Assembly: GCF_900116865.1 (NCBI RefSeq)
Contig: NZ_FPCD01000008.1
Location: 1 to 64,000 of the forward strand
Origin: Butyrivibrio sp. M55
GTDB taxonomy: Bacteria; Bacillota; Clostridia; Lachnospirales; Lachnospiraceae
Reading direction: 5' to 3'
DNA length: 64,000 bases
Each line of letters begins with the position of its first letter. Within the stretch, counting starts at the first letter, position 1. This document shows positions 17,045 to 27,030 of this stretch, piece after piece. Both the position numbers and the translations under genes were made by a program. The notes under the pieces were generated by a model. The model searched no databases and was not told the DNA's origin. It saw only the letters and a program-made list of their open reading frames with translations.

Positions 17045-18100
17045 TTATCCAATATTTGTCATAATTCCCATCAGAGGAAGAATTACTGACATTAGAATCA
17101 TTCCTACGATAACCGAAAGGATTATTACGAGCGTCGGTTCCAAAACTGAGATGAGAGAGTAGATTCTTCTTCCCGTATCTCTTTCGTATCTCTCTGCGAC
17201 CTGTTTCATGGCCTTATCCATCGATCCTGATTTAAAGCCTACCAATATCATCTGAGCATAAAAAGAAGAGAATATTGAAGCTTTTTCAAGTGCTTCGGGG
17301 AAGCTGTCGCCGTCGATAAGGAAATTTCTGCATTCCTCGATCTTATCCTTCATTTCCTTGCTTTCAACAAGTTTTTTTACAAGTAAAAGAGCTTCGAAAG
17401 TATCGATACCGCTTGAAAGAGTGAGCACCATTCCGCTTGCGAAACGTTCGCTTTCAAGTTCCTGCATAAGTCTTCTTGTGGGCGCAAATTTGATCATGAA
17501 CTTTTTGAAGTTCCTTTTTCCGCTCGGAGTAAGAGAGAAGTAGAGGAACAGCATGGCTATTATCACAAGCAGTATTACAAGGGCAAAAGAGTATTTGTTC
17601 AAAAGATTTCCCAGATTCAAAAGCGACTGTGAGAAACCACTCATTCCGGTGCCGAGCTGTGCAAATACCTGCTCAAATATCGGGAGAACTTTGGCAACAA
17701 GGACAGTTACGATGACCATCATCATAAAGATCATGATGAGAGGGTAGCTGATCGCGTTTTTTACGCTCTCCTGAATGGAGTCTTCCCTTTCGTAGTAATC
17801 GGCAAGTGAATCCATAACTACGTCCATGTTTCCTGAAGTTTCACCGATTGTTACCATATGTACCACGTAATCGGGAAAAACATTGCTCATGGCAAGAGCT
17901 ATGTGGAATTTTTCGCCGCTTCGCAAAGTCTGGCTGATACTTCCAAGAATCTTTTTTGCCGAATTGTCTTTGGAATCCTGTGTCAAAATATCGATTCCGT
18001 CTGCGGGAGCGATGCCTGCTTTAATAAGAAGAGCCATCTGCCTGCAAAAGCTTGCAATCTCATAACTGCTGAGACCTTTTTGTTTGTCTGTTTTTTTCAT
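17045..18100 (-). CDS. Type II secretion system F family membrane protein (GspF/PilC)
   Basis: A 351-residue inner-membrane platform protein. Two T2SSF domains are visible: the first begins near FCRQMALLIKAGIAPADGIDIL, the second near ERFASGMVLTLSSGIDTFEALLLVKKLV, each followed by membrane helices, with the final helix LVIILSVIVGMILMSVILPLM. GspF/PilC anchors the assembly ATPase and the pseudopilus. The expected ATPase (GspE/PilB) and prepilin peptidase are not in the window, so they must be elsewhere. Start ATG follows CGGAGGC on the minus strand. Confidence 0.88.
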   Translation of the reverse strand: MKKTDKQKGLSSYEIASFCRQMALLIKAGIAPADGIDILTQDSKDNSAKKILGSISQTLRSGEKFHIALAMSNVFPDYVVHMVTIGETSGNMDVVMDSLADYYEREDSIQESVKNAISYPLIMIFMMMVIVTVLVAKVLPIFEQVFAQLGTGMSGFSQSLLNLGNLLNKYSFALVILLVIIAMLFLYFSLTPSGKRNFKKFMIKFAPTRRLMQELESERFASGMVLTLSSGIDTFEALLLVKKLVESKEMKDKIEECRNFLIDGDSFPEALEKASIFSSFYAQMILVGFKSGSMDKAMKQVAERYERDTGRRIYSLISVLEPTLVIILSVIVGMILMSVILPLMGIMTNIG

Positions 18101-18117
18101 GGTGCCTCCGAAGATTA

Positions 18118-19110
18118 TTAATAAACATACTTAACGGAATAATTGGATCCGTCTCCGATAAAGTTTTCGAGTTTTCTTTCTTCCGTATTTGATGCAAAAG
18201 TGGGATCGAGAAGTGACCAGTCTTTTCCGTCAAATTCGATCATTCCGTTTACCCAGCCTACATCTTTTATATAAGTGCTGAGCCATGCGTGATAAGCGGT
18301 TCCTGCGTAGCCGACTTCCATCTTTGTAGGGATGTTCTGGCTTCGAAGCATTGCAGCCATAAGCGAAGCGTAGTCGAGACAGATTCCTTTCTGGGTTATA
18401 AGAATCTCGTCAAGGTCGGGAAGATAGCCGCTTTGCACGGTTTCAGCTTCTTCATAGTCGTAAGTGATATTTTCTATCATAAAGTTATAAACTTCTGCGA
18501 CGACCTCGATGTCGGAATTGCAAGGATAAGCAAGTGCCGCACCTTTTCTGACAGCCAGAGAGTCGGGGGCGAAGTTGATGAACTGATTTGGATACAGGAA
18601 AGGCTTATATCCGTTTGAAAGAGTTACATCTATCGGGAACGTGAACACCATTGAATACTTGGTCTCTGTGATGTTCTCATATACATTTATCATGTACTGC
18701 CCGTTTCCTGCCTGAAGAGGGAAGACCTCGCCCTCTTTTGAATTGTTTGAGATATCGTAAGTATAGGTGACCGTGTCCGGACCTGTGATCTGAAGCTTAA
18801 CTTTGGGAGAACTTCCTTTATATGCCACGAAAATATAGCCCTCAGACATGTTTGAATAGTCGATACGGGCATATTCGTTTTCGAATGTGTCAGTTCCGGG
18901 AGCTGTGGGAACAAGGCAAAGAGGCGTGTTGTCGCGACTTCCCCTTACGGTCTCATCAATCTGCGCATCTTTTTTGTGGCCGGCTCTGTCAAGGAGCGTT
19001 ACGCCGTGTTTGGAACCGCATGATGTGAGGAATAAAACCGAGCAGGTAAAAAGACAGATTAAAGAGAATATACGATTTTTAAAAAAGCTTTTTTCAATCA
19101 TAATTTTCAT
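18118..19110 (-). CDS. Transglutaminase-like lipoprotein
   Basis: A 330-residue protein with a signal peptide and lipobox LTSC (Cys near residue 31), a middle beta-rich region, and a transglutaminase-like Cys-His-Asp domain near residues 205-310: QKGICLDYASLMAAMLRSQ (Cys), AYHAWLS (His) and WSLLDPTFAS (Asp). Such domains act as proteases or crosslinkers of cell-surface proteins. It overlaps the upstream GGDEF gene by four bases and lies 17 bases before gspF, so it is part of the pilus operon, where it may process or link surface filaments; that role is inferred. Confidence 0.8.
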   Translation of the reverse strand: MKIMIEKSFFKNRIFSLICLFTCSVLFLTSCGSKHGVTLLDRAGHKKDAQIDETVRGSRDNTPLCLVPTAPGTDTFENEYARIDYSNMSEGYIFVAYKGSSPKVKLQITGPDTVTYTYDISNNSKEGEVFPLQAGNGQYMINVYENITETKYSMVFTFPIDVTLSNGYKPFLYPNQFINFAPDSLAVRKGAALAYPCNSDIEVVAEVYNFMIENITYDYEEAETVQSGYLPDLDEILITQKGICLDYASLMAAMLRSQNIPTKMEVGYAGTAYHAWLSTYIKDVGWVNGMIEFDGKDWSLLDPTFASNTEERKLENFIGDGSNYSVKYVY

Positions 19111-19847
19111 GAGAGTGTTTGTGGTGCATCCTTAAGTTTCTTATAGGCAAAAGAGATAAGTTCTGACATTACGGATCTCTTTTCGTTAGAGTTGAGTACG
19201 CAAGCGTATGCTATCTCGAGAGGTGTTCCGACAGCCATTTCGTTGTAGCCGCGGATTCTTTTTGTTAGATCTGAAAGGAACATATCGCAGTCGGTGTCCG
19301 AACAATTTTCAATCAGAATAATAAATTCATTTCCGCCGTTTCTTCCGACATAACCATACTTTTCGCCGACATCCTCGAGAATAAAACAAAACTCGGTAAT
19401 GAGGTTGTTGCCGTTATCATGACTTGTTGTCTGATTTACGGTCGGAAGATTATTTATTTTCATAACAATAAAGCCGACCCCGGGGAGTCTTTCCGAACCA
19501 TTGAAACTTTCAAACAGAAGGTCACAACTGAATCTGTTGGGAAGTCCCGTCAGCCTGTCGAGGTAGGCAAGTCTGTTTAATCTGTAGCCTATATTTGTAG
19601 TCTTTTTTAATATATAAAAATCTATTATAACGGAAATAAATACCATTAAAACAAAGATTAAGACAGATAGCAAGAGCCTTTGCGAAGTTTTGTCCTTGGA
19701 AAACGTCATTTTTAGCAGGTCTGTCCTGCAATAAAAAGCCAGAATCGCGGTAACAACGCATAAACAGCAAAGAGTAACAGACTTGTATATGAATATGAAA
19801 TTATATACGTTAGTTTGTTTACCTCTGGAGTAAAATTCTTCCCTCAT
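19107..19847 (-). CDS. Membrane GGDEF-domain protein with altered signature
   Basis: A 246-residue protein with two membrane helices (about residues 17-37 and 56-78) and a GGDEF domain beginning DRLTGLPNRF. The catalytic signature reads GGNEF instead of GGDEF and the surrounding domain is short of some usual motifs, so diguanylate cyclase activity is doubtful; it could be a c-di-GMP or GTP sensor. It is first in the pseudopilin operon (four-base overlap with the transglutaminase gene), which suggests nucleotide control over the filament. Confidence 0.8.
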   Translation of the reverse strand: MREEFYSRGKQTNVYNFIFIYKSVTLCCLCVVTAILAFYCRTDLLKMTFSKDKTSQRLLLSVLIFVLMVFISVIIDFYILKKTTNIGYRLNRLAYLDRLTGLPNRFSCDLLFESFNGSERLPGVGFIVMKINNLPTVNQTTSHDNGNNLITEFCFILEDVGEKYGYVGRNGGNEFIILIENCSDTDCDMFLSDLTKRIRGYNEMAVGTPLEIAYACVLNSNEKRSVMSELISFAYKKLKDAPQTLS

Positions 19848-19986
19848 ATAGCCTCCGCGATGCGACCGCTGTCAAAAATACTCAGCATGAAAAATGTACG
19901 TATTTTTGATTTTTGACAAAAGTATCATTAACATTTTACTATATTTCGTTCATCTTATAAAGATATACCGAAATGAGCACTGTTAC

Positions 19987-20805
19987 TTATAATTTGTGGA
20001 ATATAGGCTTGCGGTCTTCGAAAGTGCAGTATTCGTCGAAGCCGCATTTTTTTGCAATGATACTTGCCTTTTCAAATGCGCCGGCAACGCCTTCGGGATT
20101 ATGGGCATCGGAGCCGAAGGTGATTATCTTTCCGCCAAGTTCCTTGAATCTTTTTAAGACTTCGGGACTTGGATTCGTGGGGCCGCCCGATCTGAAAAGA
20201 CGGCTGGTGTTAAAGTCGAGGCCTTTATCCTTTTTTATAAGATGAATCAAAATGGCGTCTATGATATCTGAATAAGCTTCATATGAATATGGATTGTTGC
20301 CTTCGGGAGCGTAGCGGGCGAGATAGTCGAGGTGCCCGAGGACGCAGTAGTCATCAAAGAGTTTTAAGTTTTCAAGCGTAAGTTCAAAGTAGTGCCTGAA
20401 AACTTCTTTTACATCAAGGTTTTCCCAGAATACAGGGTAGTAGGGGTCTTGCCCGTCAATAAGATGCATGGATGCAATGACGAAGTCAAAAGATTCCGAG
20501 CGAACGTAATCTGTGTTCTCCTTTGCTATATGATCCTGCATGCCTACTTCAACACCGAATTTTACAGAAATCTTGTCTTTGTACATCTCCTTATACTTAT
20601 ATAACTCTTTTTTGTAAGGAGGAGTGTCCAGTAAGAAATAATCCTTCGGGGTATCTTCGGTTATAGGATAGTCCATGTCCATGTGGTCGGTAAAACAGAT
20701 CTCTTCAAGACCTCTGTTTATGGCACTTTTGATCATGTCTTCCATGGGTGCTTCGCTGTCGCCCGAATTGTGAGTGTGTAAATGGTAGTCTGCCGGTAAG
20801 ATCAT
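19987..20805 (-). CDS. PHP-family histidinol-phosphatase
   Basis: A 272-residue PHP-domain phosphoesterase. Metal-binding motifs are visible: DYHLHTHNSGDSE at the N-terminus (HxH), FTDHMD near residue 39, GVEVGMQ, a GHLDYLARY segment and GSDAHNPEGVA near the C-terminus. The length and order fit the HisJ/HisK histidinol-phosphatase type, which completes the penultimate steps of histidine synthesis. No other his gene is nearby, so a different phosphate ester cannot be excluded. It is monocistronic and divergent from gap. Confidence 0.82.
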   Translation of the reverse strand: MILPADYHLHTHNSGDSEAPMEDMIKSAINRGLEEICFTDHMDMDYPITEDTPKDYFLLDTPPYKKELYKYKEMYKDKISVKFGVEVGMQDHIAKENTDYVRSESFDFVIASMHLIDGQDPYYPVFWENLDVKEVFRHYFELTLENLKLFDDYCVLGHLDYLARYAPEGNNPYSYEAYSDIIDAILIHLIKKDKGLDFNTSRLFRSGGPTNPSPEVLKRFKELGGKIITFGSDAHNPEGVAGAFEKASIIAKKCGFDEYCTFEDRKPIFHKL

Positions 20806-20883
20806 ATGGGGTTCTCCGTGATTTATTAAATGATGAATGAACGCATTTTTGACTTTTTGACACCTATATCATAATATTCTTAC

Positions 20884-20912
20884 TTGATTTATGCTACATT
20901 TTTTATTAGAAT
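20884..20912 (+). promoter_or_regulatory. Predicted promoter of the glycolytic genes
   Basis: TTGATT at 20884-20889 and TAGAAT at 20907-20912 are separated by exactly 17 bases in an A/T-rich stretch, giving a sigma-A-like promoter about 80 bases before gap. No operator was recognised. Confidence 0.5.
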
Positions 20913-20994
20913 TAGAGTTGCTGATAAAAAATTATCAATAAGTGTGATATTAAGCAGCAATTAAATATTATATTCATTTTAGGAGGAACTTAAA

Positions 20995-22020
20995 ATGGCA
21001 GTTAAAGTAGCAATCAATGGTTTTGGTCGTATCGGACGTCTTGCTTTCAGACAGATGTTTGAGCATGAAGGAACAGAGATCGTAGCAATCAACGATCTTA
21101 CAGATCCTAAGATGCTTGCTCATCTTCTTAAGTATGATTCATCACAGGGCAAGTACAAGTACGCTGACAAGGTTTCTTACAGCGAGAATTCAATCACAGT
21201 TAATGGCAAGGAGATTACAATCTACAAAGAGGCAGATGCTAAGAACCTTCCTTGGGGCAAGATTGGTGTAGACGTTGTTCTTGAGTGTACAGGTTTCTAC
21301 ACATCAAAGGCTAAGGCACAGGCTCATATCGATGCTGGTGCTAAGAAGGTAGTTATTTCTGCTCCTGCAGGAAACGATCTTCCTACTATCGTATACAATG
21401 TTAACCACGAGACACTTACAGCAGATGACAACATCATCTCAGCTGCATCATGTACAACAAACTGCCTTGCACCTATGGCTAAGGCTCTTAACGATTTCGC
21501 ACCTATCCAGTCCGGTATCATGGCAACAATCCATGCTTACACAGGTGATCAGATGATCCTTGACGGACCTCAGAGAAAGGGTGACCTTAGAAGAGCACGT
21601 GCAGGCGCTGTTAACATCGTTCCTAACTCAACAGGTGCTGCAAAGGCTATCGGCCTTGTTATCCCTGAACTTAACGGAAAGCTCATCGGAGCTGCTCAGA
21701 GAGTTCCTGTTCCTACAGGTTCAACAACTCTTCTTTTCGCAGTTGTTAAGTCAAGCACAGAGGTAACTAAGGAAGCTATCAACGAGGCTATGAAGAAGGC
21801 TTCTGATCCTGAGACATTCGGATACAACGAGGATGAGATCGTATCATCAGATATCGTTGGAATGACATATGGTTCACTCTTCGATGCAACACAGACAATG
21901 GTTAACAAGATCGGTGATGACCTCTATGAAGTTCAGGTTGTTTCATGGTATGACAACGAGAACTCATACACATCACAGATGGTTCGTACAATCAAATATT
22001 TTGAAAAATTTGTTAAGTAA
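20995..22020 (+). CDS. gap: Glyceraldehyde-3-phosphate dehydrogenase, type I
   Basis: A 341-residue enzyme oxidising glyceraldehyde 3-phosphate with NAD and phosphate. The Rossmann start [14 protein letters not shown], the Asp of AINDLTDP (which favours NAD), the catalytic Cys in [12 protein letters not shown] and the WYDNENSY motif near the C-terminus are all present. AGGAGG lies eight bases before the ATG. Codon use is strongly biased (for example CTT, GCT and ACA), unlike many neighbours, as expected of a highly expressed gene. It leads a gap-pgk-tpiA cluster. Confidence 0.97.
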   Translation: MAVKVAINGFGRIGRLAFRQMFEHEGTEIVAINDLTDPKMLAHLLKYDSSQGKYKYADKVSYSENSITVNGKEITIYKEADAKNLPWGKIGVDVVLECTGFYTSKAKAQAHIDAGAKKVVISAPAGNDLPTIVYNVNHETLTADDNIISAASCTTNCLAPMAKALNDFAPIQSGIMATIHAYTGDQMILDGPQRKGDLRRARAGAVNIVPNSTGAAKAIGLVIPELNGKLIGAAQRVPVPTGSTTLLFAVVKSSTEVTKEAINEAMKKASDPETFGYNEDEIVSSDIVGMTYGSLFDATQTMVNKIGDDLYEVQVVSWYDNENSYTSQMVRTIKYFEKFVK

Positions 22021-22033
22021 TTTGGATTAACTA

Positions 22034-22071
22034 AAAGGGTCCGGTCCGTTAGGACCAGACCCTTTATCTAT
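22034..22071 (+). terminator. Hairpin between gap and pgk
   Basis: AAAGGGTC at 22034-22041 pairs with GACCCTTT at 22058-22065, with GGTCC/GGACC inside. It is followed by a broken T tract. It may be a partial terminator or an mRNA-processing hairpin that sets gap above pgk. Confidence 0.6.
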
Positions 22072-22098
22072 TTATGAACATTACAAAGGAGAATAATA

Positions 22099-23334
22099 AT
22101 GAGTCTTAATAAGAAATCAGTAGACGATATCAACGTAAAGGGAAGACGCGTACTTGTTCGTTGCGACTTCAACGTTCCTCTCAAGAACGGTGAGATCACA
22201 GACGAGACAAGAGTAGTAGCAGCTCTTCCTACAATCAACAAGCTTATAAAGGATGGCGGCAAGGTTATTCTTTGCTCACACCTTGGAAAAGTAAAGAACG
22301 GCCCTAACGAGGGTGAGTCACTTGCACCTGTTGCAAAGAGACTTTCTGAGAAGCTCGGTAAAGAGGTTAAGTTCATTTCTGATTACAACGTAACAGGCGC
22401 TGATGCAACAGCAGCTGTAGAAGCTATGAACGAGGGAGATGTTGTTCTTCTTCAGAATACTCGTTTCAGAGGCAAGGAAGAGACAAAGCCCGAAGAGGCA
22501 GGCGATGCTTTTGCAAAAGAGCTCGCAGAGCTTGCTGATGACTATGTATGCGACGCTTTCGGATCAGCGCACAGAGCACACGCTTCTGTAGCAGGCGTTA
22601 CAAAGTTCATCACAGAGAAGGGTGGAAACAATGCAGTTGGATATCTCATGCAGAAGGAAATCGATTTCCTCGGAAATGCAGTTGAGAATCCTGTAAGACC
22701 TTTCGTAGCTATCCTTGGTGGTGCTAAGGTTGCTGATAAGCTCAACGTTATCAATAACCTTATCGAGAAGTGCGATACACTTATCATCGGTGGTGGTATG
22801 GCATTCACATTCCTCAAGGCTCAGGGCTATGAGGTTGGTAAGTCTCTTGTAGACGATACAAAGCTTGATTATTGTAAGGAAATGCTTGAGAAGGCTAAGG
22901 CTAACGGCAAGCAGCTTCTTCTTCCCATCGATACAGTAGTATCAACAGGATTCCCTGATCCTATCGATAACCCCAGCATCGAGACAGAGATCGTTCCTTC
23001 AACTCAGATTCCTGCTGACAAGGAAGGTCTTGATATCGGTCTTAAGACACGTGATCTCTTTGCTGATGCTGTTAAGTCAGCTAAGACAGTTGTTTGGAAC
23101 GGACCTATGGGTGTATTCGAGAACCCTGTTCTTGCTGAGGGAACAAAGGCAGTAGCTAAGGCTCTTGCAGAGACAACAGCTACAACAATTATCGGTGGTG
23201 GTGATAGTGCAGCAGCTGTTAACCAGCTTGGATTTGCGGACAAGATGAGCCACATCTCAACAGGTGGTGGTGCATCACTTGAGTTCCTTGAAGGAAAAGC
23301 ACTTCCCGGTGTAGTAGCAGCTGATAATAAGTGA
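22099..23334 (+). CDS. pgk: Phosphoglycerate kinase
   Basis: A 411-residue glycolytic kinase making ATP from 1,3-bisphosphoglycerate. Hallmarks: [19 protein letters not shown], the [12 protein letters not shown] motif, GGGMAFTFL, and the nucleotide-binding [11 protein letters not shown] and GGGDSAAA near the C-terminus, where the substrate-binding [10 protein letters not shown] also appears. The start follows AAAGGAG. It is flanked by hairpins on both sides and shares the biased codon use of gap. Confidence 0.97.
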   Translation: MSLNKKSVDDINVKGRRVLVRCDFNVPLKNGEITDETRVVAALPTINKLIKDGGKVILCSHLGKVKNGPNEGESLAPVAKRLSEKLGKEVKFISDYNVTGADATAAVEAMNEGDVVLLQNTRFRGKEETKPEEAGDAFAKELAELADDYVCDAFGSAHRAHASVAGVTKFITEKGGNNAVGYLMQKEIDFLGNAVENPVRPFVAILGGAKVADKLNVINNLIEKCDTLIIGGGMAFTFLKAQGYEVGKSLVDDTKLDYCKEMLEKAKANGKQLLLPIDTVVSTGFPDPIDNPSIETEIVPSTQIPADKEGLDIGLKTRDLFADAVKSAKTVVWNGPMGVFENPVLAEGTKAVAKALAETTATTIIGGGDSAAAVNQLGFADKMSHISTGGGASLEFLEGKALPGVVAADNK

Positions 23335-23335
23335 G

Positions 23336-23417
23336 ACTCCGACGAGGTTTTTTCGAGTCGGTAGTTCGAACTTAGTTCTGGCGAGCACCGATAGGTGCGA
23401 GAGCAGAACTTCCTTGT
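23336..23417 (+). repeat. Two-hairpin repeat motif, copy 1 (pgk-tpiA gap)
   Basis: Hairpin 1 pairs CCGAC (23339-23343) with GTCGG (23357-23361) around a GAGGTTTTTTC loop. Hairpin 2 pairs AGTTCTG (23374-23380) with CAGAACT (23404-23410), with GCACC/GGTGC inside, and is followed by TCCTTGT. The same layout with different stem bases occurs at 32908-32986, and a remnant at 51390-51407. All three lie directly after a stop codon. Confidence 0.65.
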
Positions 23418-23460
23418 GAAAATCAAGAAGTAAATATTTCAAAATATAGAGGTGGAAAAC

Positions 23461-24207
23461 ATGGCACGTAGAAGAATAATCGCCGGAAACTGGAAGATGA
23501 ACAAGACTCCCAGCGAGGCTGTAGCTCTTTGCGAAGAGCTCAAGGATCTTGTAAAGAATGATGCTGTAGACGTAGTTTACTGTGTACCTGCAATCGATAT
23601 CGTACCCGTAGTTAACGCTGTTAAGGGTACAAACGTACACGTAGGTGCAGAGAACTTCTACATCGTAGATAACGGAGCATTCACAGGAGAAATTTCAGCT
23701 CCTATGCTTAAGGATGCAGGTGTAGAGTACATCATCATCGGACATTCAGAGAGAAGAGATATCTTCGGAGAGAACGATATCCTTATCAACCAGAAAGTAA
23801 AGAAAGCATTTGCTTCAGGTCTTACACCTATCCTTTGCTGCGGTGAGTCTCTTGCACTTCGTAAGGCTGATACTTACAAAGAGTGGATCGAGAGACAGAT
23901 CACATGGGATCTTGACGGTGTAACAGCTGACCAGGTTAAGAAGCTTGTTATCGCTTACGAGCCTATCTGGGCTATCGGAACAGGTGAGACAGCTACAGCT
24001 GATCAGGCTGAAGAAGTATGTAAGCTTATCCGTGAGCTTATTGCTAAGCTTTACGATCAGGCTACAGCTGATGAGGTTCGTATCCAGTACGGCGGATCTA
24101 TGAATGCAGGAAACGCTGCTGAGCTTCTTTCAAAGCCCAACATCGACGGCGGACTTATCGGCGGAGCAAGCCTTAAGGCTGACTTCGGAAAAATTGTTAA
24201 TGCATAA
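23461..24207 (+). CDS. tpiA: Triose-phosphate isomerase
   Basis: A 248-residue TIM barrel interconverting dihydroxyacetone phosphate and glyceraldehyde 3-phosphate. Active-site residues are visible: Lys in GNWKMNK, His in IIGHSERR and Glu in [11 protein letters not shown], plus the C-terminal phosphate loop YGGSMN and GGLIGGAS. The frame is open from a GTG at 23452, but ATG 23461 with AGAGGTGG upstream fits the family start [15 protein letters not shown]. It ends the gap-pgk-tpiA cluster; no gpm or eno follows. Confidence 0.96.
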   Translation: MARRRIIAGNWKMNKTPSEAVALCEELKDLVKNDAVDVVYCVPAIDIVPVVNAVKGTNVHVGAENFYIVDNGAFTGEISAPMLKDAGVEYIIIGHSERRDIFGENDILINQKVKKAFASGLTPILCCGESLALRKADTYKEWIERQITWDLDGVTADQVKKLVIAYEPIWAIGTGETATADQAEEVCKLIRELIAKLYDQATADEVRIQYGGSMNAGNAAELLSKPNIDGGLIGGASLKADFGKIVNA

Positions 24208-24251
24208 TTCAAAGCATATATATAAATCAAACTGCCATTGAAAAAATATAT

Positions 24252-24295
24252 AAGGCGGTGCGTTAGATGAAATAATCTAAAGCACCGTCTTTTTG
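24252..24295 (+). terminator. Terminator after tpiA
   Basis: AAGGCGGTGC at 24252-24261 pairs with GCACCGTCTT, with TTAGAT/ATCTAA inside, followed by Ts. It closes the glycolytic cluster. Confidence 0.75.
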
Positions 24296-24373
24296 CATAT
24301 TATTGATTTAGATTATAGCGTATGATAAAATGTTAATGTTTTATTAAAAAAGCAAGACACAAAAGGTTATGAG

Positions 24374-24676
24374 ATGGCATTAAAAAGTATATACATGGAC
24401 ACCAACGTGTTCACAGATATTGTTGAAGATATAAGAAACACAACTGCAAAATGTGCGTATTCAGAGGAATCTTTTAGTAAGATAAACGTCTTTGAGACAA
24501 CGGATGTTGGTCGGGAAATGAATGAAATACTCAAGCTTTTTTATAAATCTACAGAAACATACAGACACGAAGCTTCCGAGTCGCTCCCAAGGGCACTTTT
24601 TACGCTTCGTGATGGAATGATTGAGCAGGATAGGATTCTTAGTGAAGGGCTTGATGTAGATATACATCGGAGGTAA
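24374..24676 (+). CDS. Small helical partner of an LXG-type toxin (first)
   Basis: A 100-residue, mostly helical protein without signal peptide or Cys motifs. Its size, predicted helical hairpin and place as first gene of a partner1-partner2-toxin-immunity set resemble the WXG100-like helper proteins (DUF5344/DUF3130 type, as in ywqI or Lap1) that accompany LXG toxins secreted by type VIIb systems. The assignment rests mainly on context. The next gene starts five bases after the stop. Confidence 0.5.
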   Translation: MALKSIYMDTNVFTDIVEDIRNTTAKCAYSEESFSKINVFETTDVGREMNEILKLFYKSTETYRHEASESLPRALFTLRDGMIEQDRILSEGLDVDIHRR

Positions 24677-24681
24677 TAACG

Positions 24682-25053
24682 ATGGGACTTCATTCGAGAT
24701 TAGCAGAAAAAGAGCATGAGAAAAGAGTATTGGAACGAGATCTTGCTGATTGTGAGGAAACATATGAATTTATAAGCAGAAAACGAGAAATACTTGAGAC
24801 AGATATATACAATCCCGATAAGGTTTACGATATGACTGCATCGGGGGAGTGGCGCGGAAAACTTGAACGGGATGCAGAAGAATACAGAAATGAAAGCTGT
24901 TCAATGATCGGAGCTATATTAAGAGATGCATCAAGACTTTTGTCCAATCTTCAAATGGCGATGGAAAGAATTCGTGAACTTATTAGAGAATGTGAGGAAG
25001 AGATAGAAGAGCTTGAAGAAGAAATCCGTGCTCGAGAAAGAAGTGTTGAGTAA
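24682..25053 (+). CDS. Coiled-coil partner of an LXG-type toxin (second)
   Basis: A 123-residue protein, helical throughout, with strong coiled-coil heptads at the N-terminus (residues 5-40) and a very acidic C-terminal helix (RELIRECEEEIEELEEEI). It resembles DUF5082/DUF3958-type partners that bind the N-terminus of LXG toxins. It is tightly spaced after the first partner gene and 26 bases before the toxin. The family call is from shape and context, not a search. Confidence 0.5.
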   Translation: MGLHSRLAEKEHEKRVLERDLADCEETYEFISRKREILETDIYNPDKVYDMTASGEWRGKLERDAEEYRNESCSMIGAILRDASRLLSNLQMAMERIRELIRECEEEIEELEEEIRARERSVE

Positions 25054-25079
25054 AACTTGTATTATTGGGGATAGTTTTA

Positions 25080-27017
25080 ATGGGGAAGAGTTGGGATACA
25101 AAGAAGGTAAACGAATTTATCGAATATTTCGAACATGCCGCTTGCCGTTATATGGAATCTTTGGGTGATGTTTATGCATCTTATGAAAGATATAGGAATA
25201 ATGAGACATTTGTAGGCGGAGGAGCTGAACAATCAAAAGCATTCATAGGCATTAAACAGGAGGAGTATAATCGCCTTCAATATGAGCTTTCAAGAGAAAT
25301 GGTCAAAAGATATGTAGATATTGATGAAACTTTTAAGACCATGGTGGATCCTGATACTGATGCAAGGATAGATACAGATGTTGTAAGAATGATAAAGTCG
25401 CATTTTATGGAACAGCTTGAAGAATTTGAAAGCGAAGCATTTGCAATTCAGCAAAAGTCTATGGAGGCTGAAGGAAAATTTAAGAAATATTGCGGAGACA
25501 TCGAGGAAATATATGTTAGGGACGCGGTAAGACATTATGACGAATTTTGTAATACCGGTGGATTTTTGCAGAACTGCATAGATAAGATGGAAGAATTTGA
25601 TACTGAAGCGAGCAATCGATTGAATCGTTCTGGACTTAAAAATGCTATAAATGAACATATAGCTGAGATGTCAGTTAAAGCAAGTGAACTTGATTCGATA
25701 CAATTTCATACTCAGAGTGTATCAAAGCAAATAGTAGGACTTGTTGCATTTGGTGCTACTTTGGGAGTCAAAGGGATTCAGGATGCTGCAAGTGAACGAA
25801 AAGCACTTGATATCAAAGTTGATAAATGGCTATTGCCTAATTATAAGTTGTCTCCTGAAGAGGTAAAAGAAGCACAACAACTTGCAAAAATAAAACTTAG
25901 TTCTTTAAAGTTTGATCCTATACTCGGATGTCCGATACTAAGGACTAAAGAAGAAAAGGAATTATATAAGAGGTATTCGGCTCTGGCCAACAAAGTTTCA
26001 AAGTTGGGCTGTTTTATGATGGGAGTAAGAAAACCGATATATAATCTTTTGAATTTTACGCTTGATTGCTCTGATTTTATTATGTCGCATACTACAGGAC
26101 TAATTATTGAAAAGGGCTCAGATCTTATCGACCATTGTTTTGGAACGGACACTAATAAGTATATCCATCTTTTTGTGAATTCATATAAAGATTTCAGGGG
26201 TGATGTAGATAAAGAGATGGAAATGGCTATAGAGAATTCTAAATTGCAGAATTCAAGAGAATTTGGATATGGTGAAGCAACAGGAGTTCTTCTTTTATAC
26301 TATATAACATCAGAAATTAGTTCGACACTTGAAATGGGAAAAGAAGTCGGATTTGCCGCAAAACAAGCGAAAGAAAACATTCAGGATCTTGTGATAGATA
26401 CTAGAGAATTGTATCAGGAGCTTTCAAGAGACGGAGAATTATCAAAATCCGATTGGGCGCTACTGGGTGAAAATGTAGCCGGGAACTTCTCGATGAATCT
26501 GTTCTTCGGAGGATTTAGTGAAGTAACAGATATCTTTAAAGTCGAAAAAGATCTTCATCTTAAAAAAGTTGAAAAAGTTGCTGAAGAGGCGGAGAATGTT
26601 AAGAAGGTAGAGAAGGCTGTTGATGGAGCAAGTGATGTTACGAAGGTGACTGGCGATACTGCTGAGGATGTTGCAAAGGCAGGGAAGAACAGCTATAAAA
26701 AGTTGAGTGAAAAAAGTACAGCCAATTACTTAAATGATATTGAGTATAAAAATGGAAAATATTTCACCAATAAAGAAGTAATAGATGAGATAGGGCGGAT
26801 TGAAGCAAGAGGAGAAGATTTTTCAAATTTAAACAAAAAAGCAATGAATATGAGACCGTCAACAGAGGGTGGGATTTCTGTTGTCTATAGATATAGTGAC
26901 AATAATGGAACGAAATATATGATTCATGAGGTTACTGATGGCAAAGGAAATATAATTCATAGGGATTTTGATGCTTTGAAAATTCCATCGGGACAAATAA
27001 TTAATAAGGGGCATTAG
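25080..27017 (+). CDS. Large polymorphic-toxin-like protein (LXG-type)
   Basis: A 645-residue protein. Residues 1-200 are a long helical region without signal peptide, as in the LXG targeting domains of type VIIb effectors. Residues about 215-490 hold a mixed region with weakly hydrophobic stretches (QIVGLVAFGATLGVKGI; GYGEATGVLLLYYIT). Residues 500-545 are a Lys/Glu/Val repeat linker. The last ~95 residues form a small, separate domain (from YLNDIEYKNGKYFTN to the end) that is probably the toxin; I cannot name its activity. The frame is open from TTG 25065, but ATG 25080 is chosen, with GGGG upstream. The 90-residue gene 13 bases downstream is the likely immunity protein. Confidence 0.6.
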   Translation: MGKSWDTKKVNEFIEYFEHAACRYMESLGDVYASYERYRNNETFVGGGAEQSKAFIGIKQEEYNRLQYELSREMVKRYVDIDETFKTMVDPDTDARIDTDVVRMIKSHFMEQLEEFESEAFAIQQKSMEAEGKFKKYCGDIEEIYVRDAVRHYDEFCNTGGFLQNCIDKMEEFDTEASNRLNRSGLKNAINEHIAEMSVKASELDSIQFHTQSVSKQIVGLVAFGATLGVKGIQDAASERKALDIKVDKWLLPNYKLSPEEVKEAQQLAKIKLSSLKFDPILGCPILRTKEEKELYKRYSALANKVSKLGCFMMGVRKPIYNLLNFTLDCSDFIMSHTTGLIIEKGSDLIDHCFGTDTNKYIHLFVNSYKDFRGDVDKEMEMAIENSKLQNSREFGYGEATGVLLLYYITSEISSTLEMGKEVGFAAKQAKENIQDLVIDTRELYQELSRDGELSKSDWALLGENVAGNFSMNLFFGGFSEVTDIFKVEKDLHLKKVEKVAEEAENVKKVEKAVDGASDVTKVTGDTAEDVAKAGKNSYKKLSEKSTANYLNDIEYKNGKYFTNKEVIDEIGRIEARGEDFSNLNKKAMNMRPSTEGGISVVYRYSDNNGTKYMIHEVTDGKGNIIHRDFDALKIPSGQIINKGH

Positions 27018-27030
27018 AAGGAGTAGTGTT

